64,000 nucleotides of DNA from Spisula solida (GCA_947247005.1 OX365954.1:5410001-5474000), one strand, 5' to 3'. Shown: positions 31,760 to 46,138, numbered from the stretch's first letter. Translations and numbers: made by a program. The notes: generated from the letters alone by a model not told the origin.

Positions 31760-33234
31760 CTGAAAATAGATAGAAAAGAACGTAACTATTTATGATAAAC
31801 GATTATATAAATCTCATACGAAACCGCTGGAAGGTACAAATGTATATGCAATTATAGATTTGTGGTGGTTTTAAAATGGTAAGCTGGCCTTTAAATTTCA
31901 GAGGTGATGGGTTTACTGCTTGTTGTTTAAGGCTATGTAAAGCCTGATTGTCGTCTATGCGACGGAAATATACTAACACTGATGGGCGTAGTACTTAACG
32001 ATTTACAGCGACAAAGTATATGGCCTCCGAATAAGAACGTATTCTAGCATTTCCTCAAGGAATACATCTATTATGTTACGTCGGTTATAATATGTCAAAG
32101 AAAATGAAACTTCATTGGTAAGAAAGCTTTTATAATACAGTGGATAGACACAGTCATTTCGTTTTGTCTATGGATAACAACTGTCTGTTACTTTGTACAA
32201 TCTATATTATAATCTAGACGGAACTAAAAAAGACCATCCTTTAACATAATGATTACATTTAATTACAAGATTTGTGTAAAATGCAGAACTAAGTTTTATA
32301 CATTCATTGTACTTATATGTACACAACAACATCTTATATATTAAATAATGCGCACTTAATACAAAATTTGTCACCAGTTACCAACGTGGTGTTATTACTA
32401 TTAGTTATATTTCAAAAGGAATTATGATAAAAATACATATTTGATTGCAAGTATAAGTAAGAAAAACTTGAAAAAGGCATTCTGTAATATCTTCAAGCGA
32501 GTTGGAGACAAAATCGAGCACACATGCTACCTTTATCCCTTCTAGTAGCCAGTGAAGCTAACCAGCGCTCATGTATCGATGTTACAAAGGATTACATAAA
32601 CTACAAGCTTATTTGTTTAGACTGACAATGAAGTATGTATTATATGAATGTTTTAGGAGGGTTTTCAGTATGTTTACACTATGATAAACATGATCTACAA
32701 CTTGAACCGCCCAACACACAATGGTAGATGTCAAGTCAGCCACAAACTTTACATCAACAGTTATGTACTTGATAAGTGTTTTATGGCGAAACTCTTGCCA
32801 AAAAACAAGTTCAGGTCTAGAATACAGATTGTAAACACAGGCGTTCTTTAGCCTCAAACTTGAATGAAAAGGTAGTTTATCACTGTGCAAGGTCGTTAAT
32901 TCTTGTGAAATAACGACCACTTGGTACTTATAGAGACACTCGTCGAGGGGAAGCATAGTGTGTGTTTGAATCCCTCCGGCTTGGGCAAGATTGAAGCTTA
33001 CCACTTAGTTTCAAAGAGTAGGAGCAAATACTAGACAGGAACTCAGAAAGCAGAAATTGAGAGTGACTAATAAAAGTTGAAATAACTTATTTTGCAATTG
33101 ATGTGCAACTTATTGAGAACATCATAATTAAACATTTAAACTGATTAAACTGATTATACGCCTCGACAAAAACGCCAGTAACGTTGTAAATCGCATACAC
33201 CTGTAATTATCAGATAATGAGTAGGTGATTAAAA

Positions 33235-33320
33235 CCTTCCAAACACGGATCTCAAACACATGACTTCTCGTTACGATGCCAAACGTTCACATTGGGCACC
33301 ATGCTACGAGCTTACGTTAT
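33235..33320 (-). repeat. Possible tRNA-derived SINE fragment
   Basis: On the minus strand TAGCATGGTGCCC resembles a pol III A box, and TGTGTTTGAGATCCGTG some 35 bases on resembles a B box with one extra base. No clear tail or target duplication is seen. A similar GTGTTTGAATCCCTCC occurs on the plus strand at about 32962. Confidence 0.35.
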
Positions 33321-35404
33321 GTGCGTAGGGTGGTATCATAAACAAATTATAACATACAAGTATTAACCAATATTTAAAAATAATGTTTAAATCAATATTT
33401 GGAAGCATGTTATATAGTTAAAACAAAACCGACATTATACCTGCCAAAGAAGCACTCTCCCTTATTACATCCAGACGTATGCCATGATGGCGTTTCCTTG
33501 GTAACGAATTAAAATCAAACATTATGGTTATTGATAATGTATGTCTTTTTGAATTAACTGTTCAATCATCCAATATATACTCGTACGTAGCATAAGTCAC
33601 TAGAAGTATCTAATGTATCCGTTAATTGTTACGCAGATCATCATTCAAAACTTATTGTAGATTGGATTGTTTTCAGTAAATATCAGTTAATTCCACAAAA
33701 CTACTGAAACACCCTCTCGTACAATTGATTTACATTTTTGGTATGTGTTGGTCGTATAATCATGTAAGCTGCCAATCATACGTATAATTTACATAATCCG
33801 AGCGTTAATTACAACTAAATCACTTAAAATGTGCAAGTTGAAACACTAATCAGTTCACAACCAAAGCCACCCACACTCTGACATCCTTTGAACTCAAGGA
33901 ACCATTATATACAGAAAGTAGGAATTGGCCGGATGTTGATGGTTATTTCAGTAACATGGTGACGACAGATTGAAAGACTTGCTTCAGATACATGTATGTA
34001 ATGTCAAGAACAGAGTAATTACCCTACAGCGAATTATTTTGCCATCTTGAAGCTGAATACTATTTTAAGACTCCAGCCTTGCCATTGGTCGACTTTACTA
34101 ACGTGCGCAGAAACAGCCAATCATGTGCATGAACGTAGAGACTGGTCTGCAGTGGATTGCCCAAAAATAACTAATTTATAATCTGCGAAATTGTTTAGTT
34201 ATATTCTGATTCTTTTTTCGAATTATCTTTGAACAAAAAGGATCTACATATATATTAAAATTAAATCAAAACAAGTACGAATGCATTCATGTCCGACTGA
34301 AACCCATAGTCGCCATTATTTAAATACTCCCGTTTACAGACGCTTCGATGCTTTTGTCCGCTAAATATTGGTGTTATGGCAAGTCTGCATTACATGCCAT
34401 CATCATAAGTCATGTCGATTGGTGTTGATTTATTCACAGATTCGATCTCAGATTATTACAAATTACGACTAATTAGTTCCGGTGTAGTGACGTCAGATTA
34501 TTACGCGTGGTGATACGGAACTATTTTATAAAATGCCATAGGAAATCGTGAATGTAACACTATAGCACATACTTGAAGTGTCATTAATGCGTCTCTGTAC
34601 TCAGACTCGCGGTGTTCAGTGAGAACCAATGTATTGGTTTCAAGAATACAGTAACCCCCACAAGATATATAATATCAAACACCTTTTAGCATTAGACCAA
34701 TGAAGTTGGGAAACACATTTTGTCAATAAAGAGTCTAACCTCGTCTTAAATAGACAGACATTTACTTATTTAATACAAGTGTCGAGCCGATAGATACCAA
34801 CAGCAAGCAGATGTTGTTCATGTGTATTTGCAGAACTACTACCACAGTCACGGCGAACTTGAATGCAAAAACAAAGACCAAATAGTCAATAGAGTTTTAA
34901 TGAAACGTAAACCATACTTTGATGATTATGTTACATGCGAAGGAGAGCTCCTGCTTCTTCTAACCACTAGTTAACAATAGCACGAATTTTCAAGGTTGCC
35001 CGCAAGACTGTAGTAACTGCTTATTATTTAAGTGCAATCATTACAGTCTTGTAATGTACCCTGTCTGAACACCACACACATACCGTTCACTTTCATTATA
35101 TTACGTAGGACAAGCTTGAGGTCATCTCACTCAACAACAAAAGCATTTCAACTATTAAAGATCTAATCGATTACCTAATGATCAAGCTATAGGCCAGTAT
35201 ACACGTATCTTTGATAAACAGTTTAACATCAATCAATATGGACGTTTCTGTGTTCTATATTATTGCCAATAAATTACATATTTATTGCTACTTCAGAGAA
35301 AAACGCAAGATTGTTAATGTTTTATTCTAAATACTTTGGCGAGAGTTCTACCAGCTTCATGTACATTGTTATATTAATTAACATAAGTGCCTTACATTCG
35401 TGCA

Positions 35405-35437
35405 TGTACGTAGGTAGGTATGTAGGTAGGTAGTTGG
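35405..35437 (+). repeat. GTAG/GTAT microsatellite
   Basis: An imperfect run of GTAGGTAGGTATGTAGGTAG type. Confidence 0.8.
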
Positions 35438-36539
35438 CCTATTGAAGGCAAAATCCCGATGAAGCGTTTAATGAGTTTGAACTGAAGGTATCCGCATGAA
35501 GAGTAACTTTTTCTTCAACAACAACAGCAGCATCAGTCATTGCATTACGGTGGACCGTAGGTGACTTCTAACCACTAACATTCTAGTCTCTACAAATGTG
35601 CGATAATTGAAAGCGAAATCGTGCAAGACATGATTATTTTCACATTTTGCTTTGAAGTTGTGCAATTATGTAGAATTTATTGTGTAATTAGACCTTGCCT
35701 CATTTCACATTTCGTGTTTTCATGGTGTTAGGGGTTTGATATATTGAAATAAAGATCTACATTACGTAACAGTCATTAAAATGGCACTAGTATAACTCTG
35801 TTGATTGAATGCTTGGAACTCAACCTATGTTGTTCCAGGTCCCGATCTCCATCAGTTTACTGTAATAAACTTAGGATAAAGTGTCTGTTTTGTGATGCTA
35901 ATTTTGTGTCCAACCTGTCATGAAATTTACTTCAGAGATGAATGACCATATTTGTGATGAGATTTATTGGTCATCGGGACCAGGACAGGTTGCCGGTCTC
36001 AGTGTCAGGATTATGTGACTGAATAGTTTGTATAAAATGTCGGTGGTCTTCAGCCCCAAAATATTAGAATTCATGTGATTTTTAGGAACGTCTCAACTCA
36101 TGCAGCCAGAAAGAATTGTTGGATTTGTGATAGTTAAAACTTGAGTCAATCAGTCAATTTATCACACAAGTACTACTCAATTCAAACAATATTTAAGATA
36201 ACGTAAAGGCATGTCTTGTTCGGGGGACAATCTTTATATAAAATCAATAGATAGTCTGATGATATTTAGTATATTATATATTTATTTTGCATGTATTGCT
36301 GAATGCACATCTGGTAGCATGTTAACTACACAACCTTGAGTTGTTGTAGTAGTAGAAACACAAAGAATGCATCAGGAATGTCAGTATAGAGAATTAACAC
36401 GATGAGTATCACAGGAACTTTCCCACACTGAACGAAATATAAAAAATTCTGCATTCATTCTCAACATGCTGAGCATCTCAAGTGCGTTATTATTAATCAT
36501 ACTAGTCGACTGACGACTCTGTAAGCTTATATACTGTAA

Positions 36540-36645
36540 AATCATCATTTCTTGACGAGGAATGGTTTTAGTTGATTTCGCGGATGAATACGTACGGCCC
36601 CCAAATCAAAACCACGCGAAATCAATGATCTTAGAAGTACTGGTA
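36540..36645. repeat. MITE-like dispersed repeat
   Basis: It starts TACTGTAAAATCAT, contains TTGATTTCGCGGATGAAT and its near inverted counterpart CCACGCGAAATCAATGAT, and includes GTACGGCCCCCAAAT. Short repeats beginning ACTGTAAAA with an AATTTCGCGG-type core are common in bivalves. A second piece beginning ATACTGTAAAACCATTAAG is at about 60318. Confidence 0.55.
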
Positions 36646-37224
36646 AGATTTTATTCCACCGTTCACCATGAAATAGCCACATATGTACTTTTTTATTATT
36701 GCCTTGTTGTAAACAATATTAACAAATACACAAACCCACGAATTTTAATACCAGCTCAAACCAATGAGATTACAATACTGTACAACACAAGGGTTTACTC
36801 GATGCGCATTCTGCACATGACATACATTTTCTGTACGTTTGAGTTATATCTAGTCAATCACGAATCCATATCTTAATATATGCATTTATAAAAAACCATG
36901 CATTAAATACCCTTTATGTTCGTTACTATAATCTCCTTACACATTTTATGAAATAGTTTTCATATATACATACCAACGCATAAATTAAACGTTTCATTAA
37001 AAGACCTAACGCATCATTAGGCTTTAATTACGTGTCAGTGTTTGTTCGACATTGCACAGGACGCTTAACAGTGAAAAATGGTCCCTGTTCAAGAAATACG
37101 GGGTCACAAAGTGGACAAAAGTCAATACATTTGTACAATTAAACGTTTTCAGATAAGCTTGCGAGCGATGCGAATAAATGCATTTATTTGAATGAGGGTA
37201 CATGTACGTATATACCATTCAGTA

Positions 37225-37340
37225 TTGACATATTTAGCTGTCCAGTAAAACCTCAATTATTAGACCACCATGAGATCCTTAACAATTTATCTCCTTAACG
37301 AATTGGTCTCCAATATTGAGGTTAGATAAACACCAAAACA
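37225..37340. repeat. GACCACC-type dispersed repeat with inverted symmetry
   Basis: CCTCAATTATTAGACCACC (37251-37269) faces TTGGTCTCCAATATTGAGG (37302-37320), forming a hairpin. It is related in wording to 49200-49250, 53755-53845 and 54115-54190. Confidence 0.55.
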
Positions 37341-37704
37341 GTAAAAATGTAGGCCCTACATGTAAATTGTGGTCTAAATTTGAGATGGTGTATAAGTAAA
37401 CTGTTCACTGCTAAACCGTAGAGCAGATAACTTGCATGTTGGAAACCATATATTATCAGAGGATAAAATTAGGCGTAACTTTGTTTGCGTGGTGGAAACC
37501 CATCAAACCACTTCACGCTCAGTCCGTTATAACAATACTAGCCCTATACAGTTTATCTGTAATTAGATTTTTTGTCGCTTGTTATAAAGATTAAAGGTCA
37601 CGGCAGAAACGCGTTCATTGTATGAGAATGCATGTAATTAGGTTTTAAGGTAAAACAAACTGTGGGGAATATCCGCGTAACCCCGATGACCGTTAACATG
37701 GGCG

Positions 37705-37720
37705 AGCGCTACGTAGCGCT
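37705..37720. repeat. Perfect 16-bp palindrome
   Basis: AGCGCTACGTAGCGCT, within a GC-richer stretch (37670-37860) that looks like part of a dispersed repeat. It is flanked by CATGGGCG and TTCCATGG, which extend the symmetry imperfectly. Confidence 0.8.
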
Positions 37721-40700
37721 TTCCATGGGAGGTAATCCATGCCTTCTCTATATATTTAATTGAACGGGAGGTAACTGAATAAAGGCGCCCGGGGGAGCTT
37801 TGCGTAGGCAACGGATCACACTGGTGTTGATATCAGGAGGTTCCTTATCTAACCCTTTACTCCACAAATCACTAGATCAGTATACACATTCAGATAAGAC
37901 AAACACATCAACAATGTATATTGTTGTTTATTATTTTGTAGGAACCTGCAATTGATGACGGTTCATCTCACTGAACGTGTGGTGGCATTTCTGTACATTC
38001 GTACATTATGACGTCAATTTAATCCATAAATAAAGCAAGTTTCTATAATAAGCGACAGCCTCATTTACATACCATGCACATGTAGACAATATATTAAAGA
38101 TTACGGTTTACTGATGACAAATTACGTTTTACAAAGGATGTCGAAAGTTGTTCGTACGTAACATCAATATACAGACGCAAAGTCCTCGATTTAGTCGCTG
38201 ATATACGTTTTTTTTCTAACCGCAATAAAATATATAACTGTAAGATCTTAATGTAATTTGATAACATGCATGGGTAGATTTTACAGCTTAAATGTTAAAA
38301 TCAAACGAGCAAGGCTAGACTGCAGTTTTAAAGGATGTTATTGAAAGTTTCTTCTATGTGATATTAAGTCATTATGTATAGACCCGATCTGGAAAGGTAC
38401 TAAAAACTGATATTTTTTCTTCATTTGAATATTGTACCCAGTACAATCTATTTTGATTCATGACACAACGATTTTTTGTTTTGCATTTTTACTTGAGATA
38501 CAGTTTCGTTTGAGATGTTTCGTTAAAAGTTAAAACGGGTTCGAATTTTATAATCTAATGCGTACGTCGATTCAAAGTGATGCGTATTATATATTGCTGA
38601 TAACATACTTAATATATTGGCTGCATGTGATATCTTAGACTTGCAAGGAAAACGTTTATTGCCTCATTGATAATTCAACACAAATTTCAAACGCGTCTAT
38701 AAATACACAATACGACGCAATTCGTTATACGAGCATAATGCATGCATTCTGCCGCATGCATACATTAACAACGACATTAACACACATTATTCATGATGAT
38801 ATAATAAATTGCTTCAGTTAACAAACACATTATTTACAAAATGATGAGGTAAACAATTTTTTCTGTCTACTAAATTTTAAAAGTGTTTATAAATATTAAG
38901 TGCTAGCGTTAACTGGTGCATTTGTTGTAGAATGAAGTATGTATCAATTTATACTGACATTGTCCACCTTGGAACCAGTCAGTTAACTGAAGATGACAAG
39001 TCAGTCTGTGACCCTATATGAGTTGTTGACAAGCTGACATCAAGTGTTCACACTAATGGTGTATGTTAGACGTTTACAAAACACGTAACACTATATTCGC
39101 CTTACATTCTGTCTACAGCTCGCAGATAATAGTTCTGGAAAGATTAACCCTTCATTCCATAAAGACGCTTTCTTTCTGACGCCTCTGTTCTACCTTTCAC
39201 TTCCAAGTGTTTAACAGTTCATGTACCGATCTCCAATTAATAAATAGGTAAGCATTATGGAGATAACAAACACAATATGATGTTCCTTATCATAATATGA
39301 AATGTACATGTTCATAGATTGCAGGGGAGTAATCGGTTAATACCAATACACGCAATCAGTCCACAGTTTTAGATAGGAACATTTATCAGTTTAAAGTGAC
39401 CTTGACCCTCTCCATTCGGACCAAAATTCTAGAAGGTATAATTCAATGTACTTATTAGGATGACAAGATATTCACAAATTTATCAAACGGCCTTATTAAA
39501 GCAGCCACCGCTTTAAGCAGTCTAATTTAATGTATACATTGACTCGGTTAGAATGAACATGTAAGAAGCCTTAGACTGGGCGGGCTGTAAGTGTAAACCT
39601 ATCTGCGAGGTAGATTTATTATACAGGCTTCACAATATATTCAAACATAGAAGGAAACCTAATTGAAAATGCCATTAAAGTTAATTACATAACCACGGTG
39701 TTAAACACTTGAGTAGTTATTTACATGCAGATCTACATTGCATATTCACTGATAACACTATTTGTTGAATAAACAGAAGTGTTAACCACATTGTTTGTTT
39801 CCAATGTTTAACAGGGATCTAGGAATGTCAACCTAATTTTGTACAAGATATATGGTGATAAAATAGTGGTATGCTTGTACAGGTTATACTTGCGTAATGG
39901 TACAAACCCGAGCTTTCACAAAATGTTCGAAAGAGCAACTCTGTCCACAGTCAGGATTACCTGCCCCTAATACTTCATACTAAAAGTACCACCAGGAACC
40001 GCAGTGACTGTATACCATAGCTTGTTTTGAAACTGCCGTTGTCCCACAGACTACCTCGTTAATTCTTCCTACAGAAGTATAATTATTCTGACTGACATAA
40101 GAATCTAGACTTTGTGATTGACTTTTAAAATTCAATTTGGTTTCAGCAAAACAACAGCTACCATTAAGTACTATGATATAGTTCATGAAAAAAAAATGTG
40201 GTGCCATATTTCAACGAAATACGACGACAGGTAAAAAATATGATGGATATCGAAAGAGAGTATTTTCAAAGTTCTTGATATCGGAAGGTTATTTCTTCCA
40301 ATTATTTGAATTGTCAAATTTAGGCAAATCAATACCCCACCAGAGTTGACTATGAGAACTTTATGTGTGTTTGATTGTAGCCATAAACAAACCTCTTATA
40401 AGTCTAGCCTAGACTGTTACATGTATTTAAACAATTTAGATTAATTATTGGTTCAAACCTGTTTTTGTAATTGATTTTTTTTAAATATCAACCAAGCATG
40501 AATGCGTTGCCAAGGGGAATTATATTTATAGAACACGCCTCTGGTGAAACAACATAGCATGTCAGATGGCAATAAACAATTGAGAGATAAAAGTTCCACC
40601 ACTCAAGAGACACATAAAGACCAAACAATAAATGTGCAAACTGCTTGGCCAAAAATATATTTTCTAGGGTCAAATGTGCAAATGAGATGTGGAAATATTG

Positions 40701-43700
40701 AATAGATGTGATTGTATAGTTAAAGCTTTGTTAGTGGTCACCTTAATTCAGAATACACGAAACCATGGCACTTGTCACCCGATGTATTGATATACATCGC
40801 GTAAAAATGTACATATACATGCAAAACACGTTCGTCTCGTGCATGAATGCTGCGAGTAACAAAGAAACTGACGAAACTATAGAAGACGAAATGGAAAAAC
40901 ACACAAAAACACAAATACTCCAACAAGTCGAGTCAAGGAGTCCCGTACATCATTGATATCATCAAGATGTGGATGCTAATATTCTCGAGGTAATCGCAAA
41001 CATGTGATGTTATTGTACAACTAAACCAATTACCAGCGATAGTTAGCTCGTTACAGAGATGTCAAGGTATCGTTCATTGACATGTAAAGATACCAGTGAC
41101 TCTATCTATTTATTACATGGAGTAAGTGTGTGAATATTTGTAATTCCATCATTCCACCCTACACCATATCGTGTGTGTAGGATCAGTGTCACCGAAATAT
41201 GTAGATTCTGGCAGTCATATTTTGATTCTTGCATACGAATTGGAAAGCATTTGTCTGGATCAATATTCCGTTATCTTACAATTTTTGGCAATATTTCTTC
41301 CATATTCTTGAAACTTTACTTTTCGTATCATAATTATGTTCATATTGCATATCCGGGTTAATTTTATGGGATAGGTCAGCTAGACGGACATGTCAAGTAA
41401 AGTCTGTCAGATTGCTGTTGGATTTTCAGCCAGACACGAAAGTACTTAACTTCATGTAGTCATGTCGAACTTCTATCAGAGCACAATATACATATGTATA
41501 GTTATTACTACATGAACAAATGATCACTCAATGGCAGCTCAGTCTCTCTTTATGCATATTTGAAGGAAACAAATGTGACAAAAAGACCTCACTAAATCTA
41601 AGATTCCGGTGAACAATAAAATGTACGTCAATACATAAGTTACTATAACGAAGCTGGAGCACAGAATTATTAGGTAGCCAGCAATGTAAAGATAACCTGT
41701 AACATTTGGTACCACCAACATCCACGCCCAGCCGCGTGTCTCTATCAAAACTGTTTTATTACAAATTCGGCTCCTGAATTTAATTACATACTGAACTACA
41801 AAGTATGTAACTTGTGATAGCTACAAGATATATGCTACAATAAAAATGTGATATTGGCCAAATCAGATCACAGTAACTGTATCATTGATAAAGAATAAAA
41901 AAAACATTTGTTTTTTTGTGTGTGTTCTTTCGTTATCAATGATACATTTACCCGTGAATCAGATAGTCAGAAAATAGTCCTCAGTCCGGAAGCTTCCTTT
42001 TTATCATACTTCAAAGAACATGTTTATGGTTTTCATGTAAGTGTAGTACATGTACAATCAATCCTGTACGTAAATACCACAAATGGGAACAGCAAAGCGA
42101 GCTCTTGATCACTGAATAAATATCATAGAAAATGGTCTAATGGAAGGTAAAATACGTGGTCTTTGTGGACAGGTTTTGTAAGATGGTGATGTTTATTCGG
42201 AAGTGGTCTTTAACACAGGTTTGACTTTTCATAGACAAGTAACACATTATGATACACCAGAAGTTACCAGCAATAATAAACATAAAGCACGGTACAAAAG
42301 TGTATTTTAATAACGGAGACAGGGGCTGCTATGTTTGGTCCTGTTGTGGTACTGGTACCGAACGGTACTGGAGATATACATGTCAAAGGCAAGTGTGTCT
42401 ATCGAGAGAGTGCTTCAGTGAGACGCAGCAAAACATTCATCCAAAAATAAAGTTTGCATTGGTTTTTATCCGAGATTTTTAGCACTAAAGTGGTTATTAT
42501 ACTGTCGCGTTATGCTCACGCCATATGTTACTGTCACCGTTTGATGTTAATAGATCATGACCTATCTAGTGCTGTAGTTCTAATACATACTATAGTTTGT
42601 ATAGCTAAAAGCGCTCATTAATACTTAATTTAATATTGCCAAAAGGGGACACACCAGATGCTGTTTATTTTAACATCTGGCTTATTACAGGTTCAAGTAT
42701 TTGTATGCGTATTTAGCGTATAATTTACAATTTGTTTTAATATATTATTTAAAGGATGAACTACTTATTGACTCCGATAAGAATAAACTTAAACTTAAGA
42801 GTGCTTTGTTCGGACCAATATCGACCTATCGATAAAAATGTGTGTTTAGTTAAGTCACGAAAATAATGATATAAATGGATTTTATTATTTCATGCGACTT
42901 CATATACAATGTAAAGCATCGTTATTTTTATCAATAGGGCGTCTTGAACATGTAATTTGTTTTCGGTGGACTGTGAAAGTTATACATTTTATATCCATCA
43001 CTCTCGACTTCTCATTCTCCGTGTCATCTATCCATCGCAGTGAGGGTATGAGAGATTGTTTACTCGTCATTCTAGTCTATCTGATCCCGATTGACAAATA
43101 CATTATCTATATTTCCATCATTCTGCACAGTATAATTGAAACCATGGCAAAGACAAAGCGCCTGTCAAAGCCTGTCAAACATACACCATGACCGATGGCA
43201 TACATGTATGTATACAACAGACTCTACGGAACCATGTGATAAATGGACAGCGAGGTTCTAGAGCTAGATGTCAGAAGCGACTTAGTTACATTATATCATT
43301 TCTTGTTACTGGGCAATATGGAAAATGATAATAGATATGGAGATTACCAAGTCACATTATATTGACACTTTGCAACCAGTCAACTAACTCGACACACTAA
43401 GTAGCAAGCAGGTGAATTATCGAAATTTAGATAAACAGTAATACTGTTCAAATAGAGATCATTTTTGATGAATATGTTCATAATTTCCATTTTAGATTTT
43501 AAAAAGAAATACATAACTTGGGAATGAAAACACATGTCGATAAAATTATGATGGCGGAGTGTGGTTGCACTTTGTCAGACGATTAAGTCATAAAGTCTCG
43601 TGGCTTGGCGAGAGAATCAACGGCGACCAAGGTTACTCCTAGGACTGATTGATTGACTTCGATTCATCTCATGCACGCGCTTTGATCCACTGAATGTAGG

Positions 43701-45950
43701 GGGAATGTTCTTGAAGATTACTTGAGTGATAAGATTATGGAATATTTGTAAGATATCGCATTAGACAAAGTATGAATGAAAATCAAACAGATCATCGCTG
43801 TGACGACGATTTACATGGCAAAATACACCACATACTGACAGTGTAGCCACATAGACTTTTTATTGCGATACATTGTCGACGCATTGTTTCTGCAACGTGA
43901 TACATCTATTGGCATAGTTTGTGAAAGTAAAATAAGATTCAGACGGAATTTGCCGGAAAGGTACAAACGCATAATACAAACTGACACAGGCATTGTGACG
44001 ATGGGATGGTGGTTCAAACTAGTATTATAAAACTCCTGAAGCAAATATTACAATGACCGAACAGACTCTTCATCAAAGATAGTGTTGATTGTTTTGTTTG
44101 TTTCTTGTGAATGTTTTATCCATATAATTCTTAACTCAAACTGACGGCTATGTGGTCATTCTCGTTATATCTGACAAAACATTATCTTCTGCGTATCCCA
44201 CAAGACAAAATAAGACGTTAACAAATGTACAACAACTCTCGCATGTTTCCGAAATCATAGCGCGAAACATCCACGAATTCATGAGAGAAAACGTGTGAAA
44301 AATTAACAATCGAGGCTCGAGATAAGCGGTCAGTGAACAATACATGTGCGAGGTATACGTGTAATCTAAGGAAATTTCATACAATGTGAAATAATTGACC
44401 GTTAATTTATACAAAGACATCAAATTTCACAAATATTACATTTTTGCATGTCATCTTAAATAAATTATGTCGAAGTTAATTAGACTTGTGTTGTTTATTG
44501 TAAATGGTTTTATGATATTGTTTGGAAAAATGAAAGTATCGATTGTGAATTATCATCTCACGTGGAAAGACACATATAGAAGTCACCAATTGTCTTTCGT
44601 AGTATGCAATAATAATTAAACCGTACATTCTAAGGATGGGTGGAGGAAATACTTGAACAATTTACAGTTCATTTATTTAAATGTCAATTTATTTAGTAAC
44701 ATCAATGTATACTTATATAATCCTTAGAGCTGAAAACCCGGAAGTCATTTTAGAAGAAAACGATTCAATGGAATAAAATTCAATATTTCTTCTGCACTTT
44801 AACGTTATAATAAGACTATCTGAATAGAATTATTACCTCGTTAAGTCGACAGATTTTGGCAGATCTAATAATGGACTTATTATCGAAGACACATTGTGAA
44901 CAATGCATTTCAAAATGAGCATCAATATTGTCATGTTGAACTGCAACTTGCTGCATAAACTAAAACGAGTAGTGTGCCATTTCAATTGAAGAGCAGTTCC
45001 GCGCTAAGCAATTAGGGTGTCGCAAGGAACATTGATCATAATTCTTTATAAACAATTTTAAAATTTAATTAGCAAAACAAACACCGGCATTTAACCGTAG
45101 GGATTTAATACTTGATCTAAAACATTAAAGCCACTAATAGCCTGTCCGAAATTTAAACGTTTGAAGATAATTGCTTAACCTAATTCTGCAGCGTAAGGTT
45201 ACGGTTTTGACTATCAATATGAACCCGACACGCACTTTAATCCGATTTTAAGATTAAAAATGTACATCAAAACAAATTTATGGGTATTGTTAGAGTACTA
45301 AACCGATTTCATAGCCAAAGCTTCAGAGATCATTATTTCGCGAACGTTCCGTTAACAGTATTAGCAGACTTAGAACCTTGGGTTGGGTTTGTAAGTTCCT
45401 CAATTATATTTACAAAGTCCTTGAATACACTTAACACAATAGAAGAACCATCAATCATAAAGATAACGTTTTATGAGTGCGATGAAAAGCTTTGAGATTA
45501 TTGGCAGATATGGCGGCTACCTTAGACTATTAAAAACGGACATTTCAAACAGTTTTGTGAGATAAAAACGTCAACTGTTTGTAAATATTGCACAGACAAA
45601 AAAGAAAATATGTGAATATGTTTGACATATCTTGGGCTCGTTATATTGATAAATGATACCCGCACTGGTTTATGGCTAAAAATAAACCATTGACCGGCTG
45701 TAGAATTCGATTAAAAGATAGATACTTGAACAAAATCTATAGAAAAGACATGCAAATATTGGTAACACATTGTTTGTAGTGTTGAACAGTTTAGTTTAAA
45801 ATTATTGTTTTGAATCGCATGTGAAACTCGTCAATATTGACAATTGCTAGTCGTTTCTTAAAGTTCTAGTATTATGAAGAATGCAGAAGAATATCAATCA
45901 TGTGTTATTTTTACGAGTACAGTAATCAAAGAACTGGAAGAGCAACATAC

Positions 45951-46092
45951 CTGATATTTCCTCTCCTATCACGACAACCTTCTCCTGTGGCTGAACAATT
46001 CCTATTGGTTTGGATATAGGAGCTCCATACGGTATCTGGTCCTCGGAGACAGGTGTGTTACCTTGACCCGCACATGATAACGTTCCGCCCAT
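45951..46092 (-). CDS. CARD-LRR protein, coding exon 1 (residues 1-47)
   Basis: The frame begins ATGGGCGGAACG and encodes MGGTLSCAGQGN, then VSEDQIPYGAPISKPIGI and VVVIGEEIS before the donor GTATG. Gly2 with Thr4/Ser6 fits an N-myristoylation signal, and Cys7 is a plausible palmitoylation site, so the protein is predicted to sit on the cytoplasmic face of a membrane. The length is 47 codons plus one base, phase 1, which matches the phase of the acceptor at 31759 and preserves the reading frame across the junction. The codons after the donor in the unspliced frame end within 18 residues at a stop. The joining of the two exons is inferred from phase, strand and adjacency, not from a transcript. 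Confidence 0.72.
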
Positions 46093-46124
46093 GTTTCATG
46101 AGCATAAAGTGGGTTTGGTTAACT
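46093..46124 (-). other. 5' UTR part of exon 1 with upstream splice acceptor
   Basis: Just upstream of the start codon the minus strand reads TTCTGTCTTTTCAG at 46125-46138, a strong acceptor. The exon therefore probably starts at 46124, with 32 bases of untranslated leader (AGTTAACCAAACCC...). A further non-coding exon and the promoter must lie to the right, but I cannot place them. Confidence 0.6.
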
Positions 46125-46138
46125 CTGAAAAGACAGAA

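Larger units (their letters stand above)
31760..45950 (-). other. 14.2-kb intron of the CARD-LRR gene
   Basis: The donor at 45950 reads CAG|GTATG and the acceptor at 31760 reads TTTTCAG|AC. Both are phase 1: exon 1 ends with a single G and exon 2 begins AC, together forming GAC (Asp). Inside I see no exon with protein likeness. It contains a SINE-like stretch near 33235-33320, a MITE-like repeat at 36540-36640, a GACCACC-type repeat at 37230-37330, a small palindrome at 37705-37720 and a GTAG microsatellite at 35405-35437. Otherwise the sequence is plain AT-rich DNA. Confidence 0.75.

Noticed and set aside
32609..33004. 131-codon minus-strand frame inside the large intron
   Set aside because: No domain, no splice sites and a repeat-like GTTTGAATCCCTCC stretch; it looks like chance in non-coding DNA.
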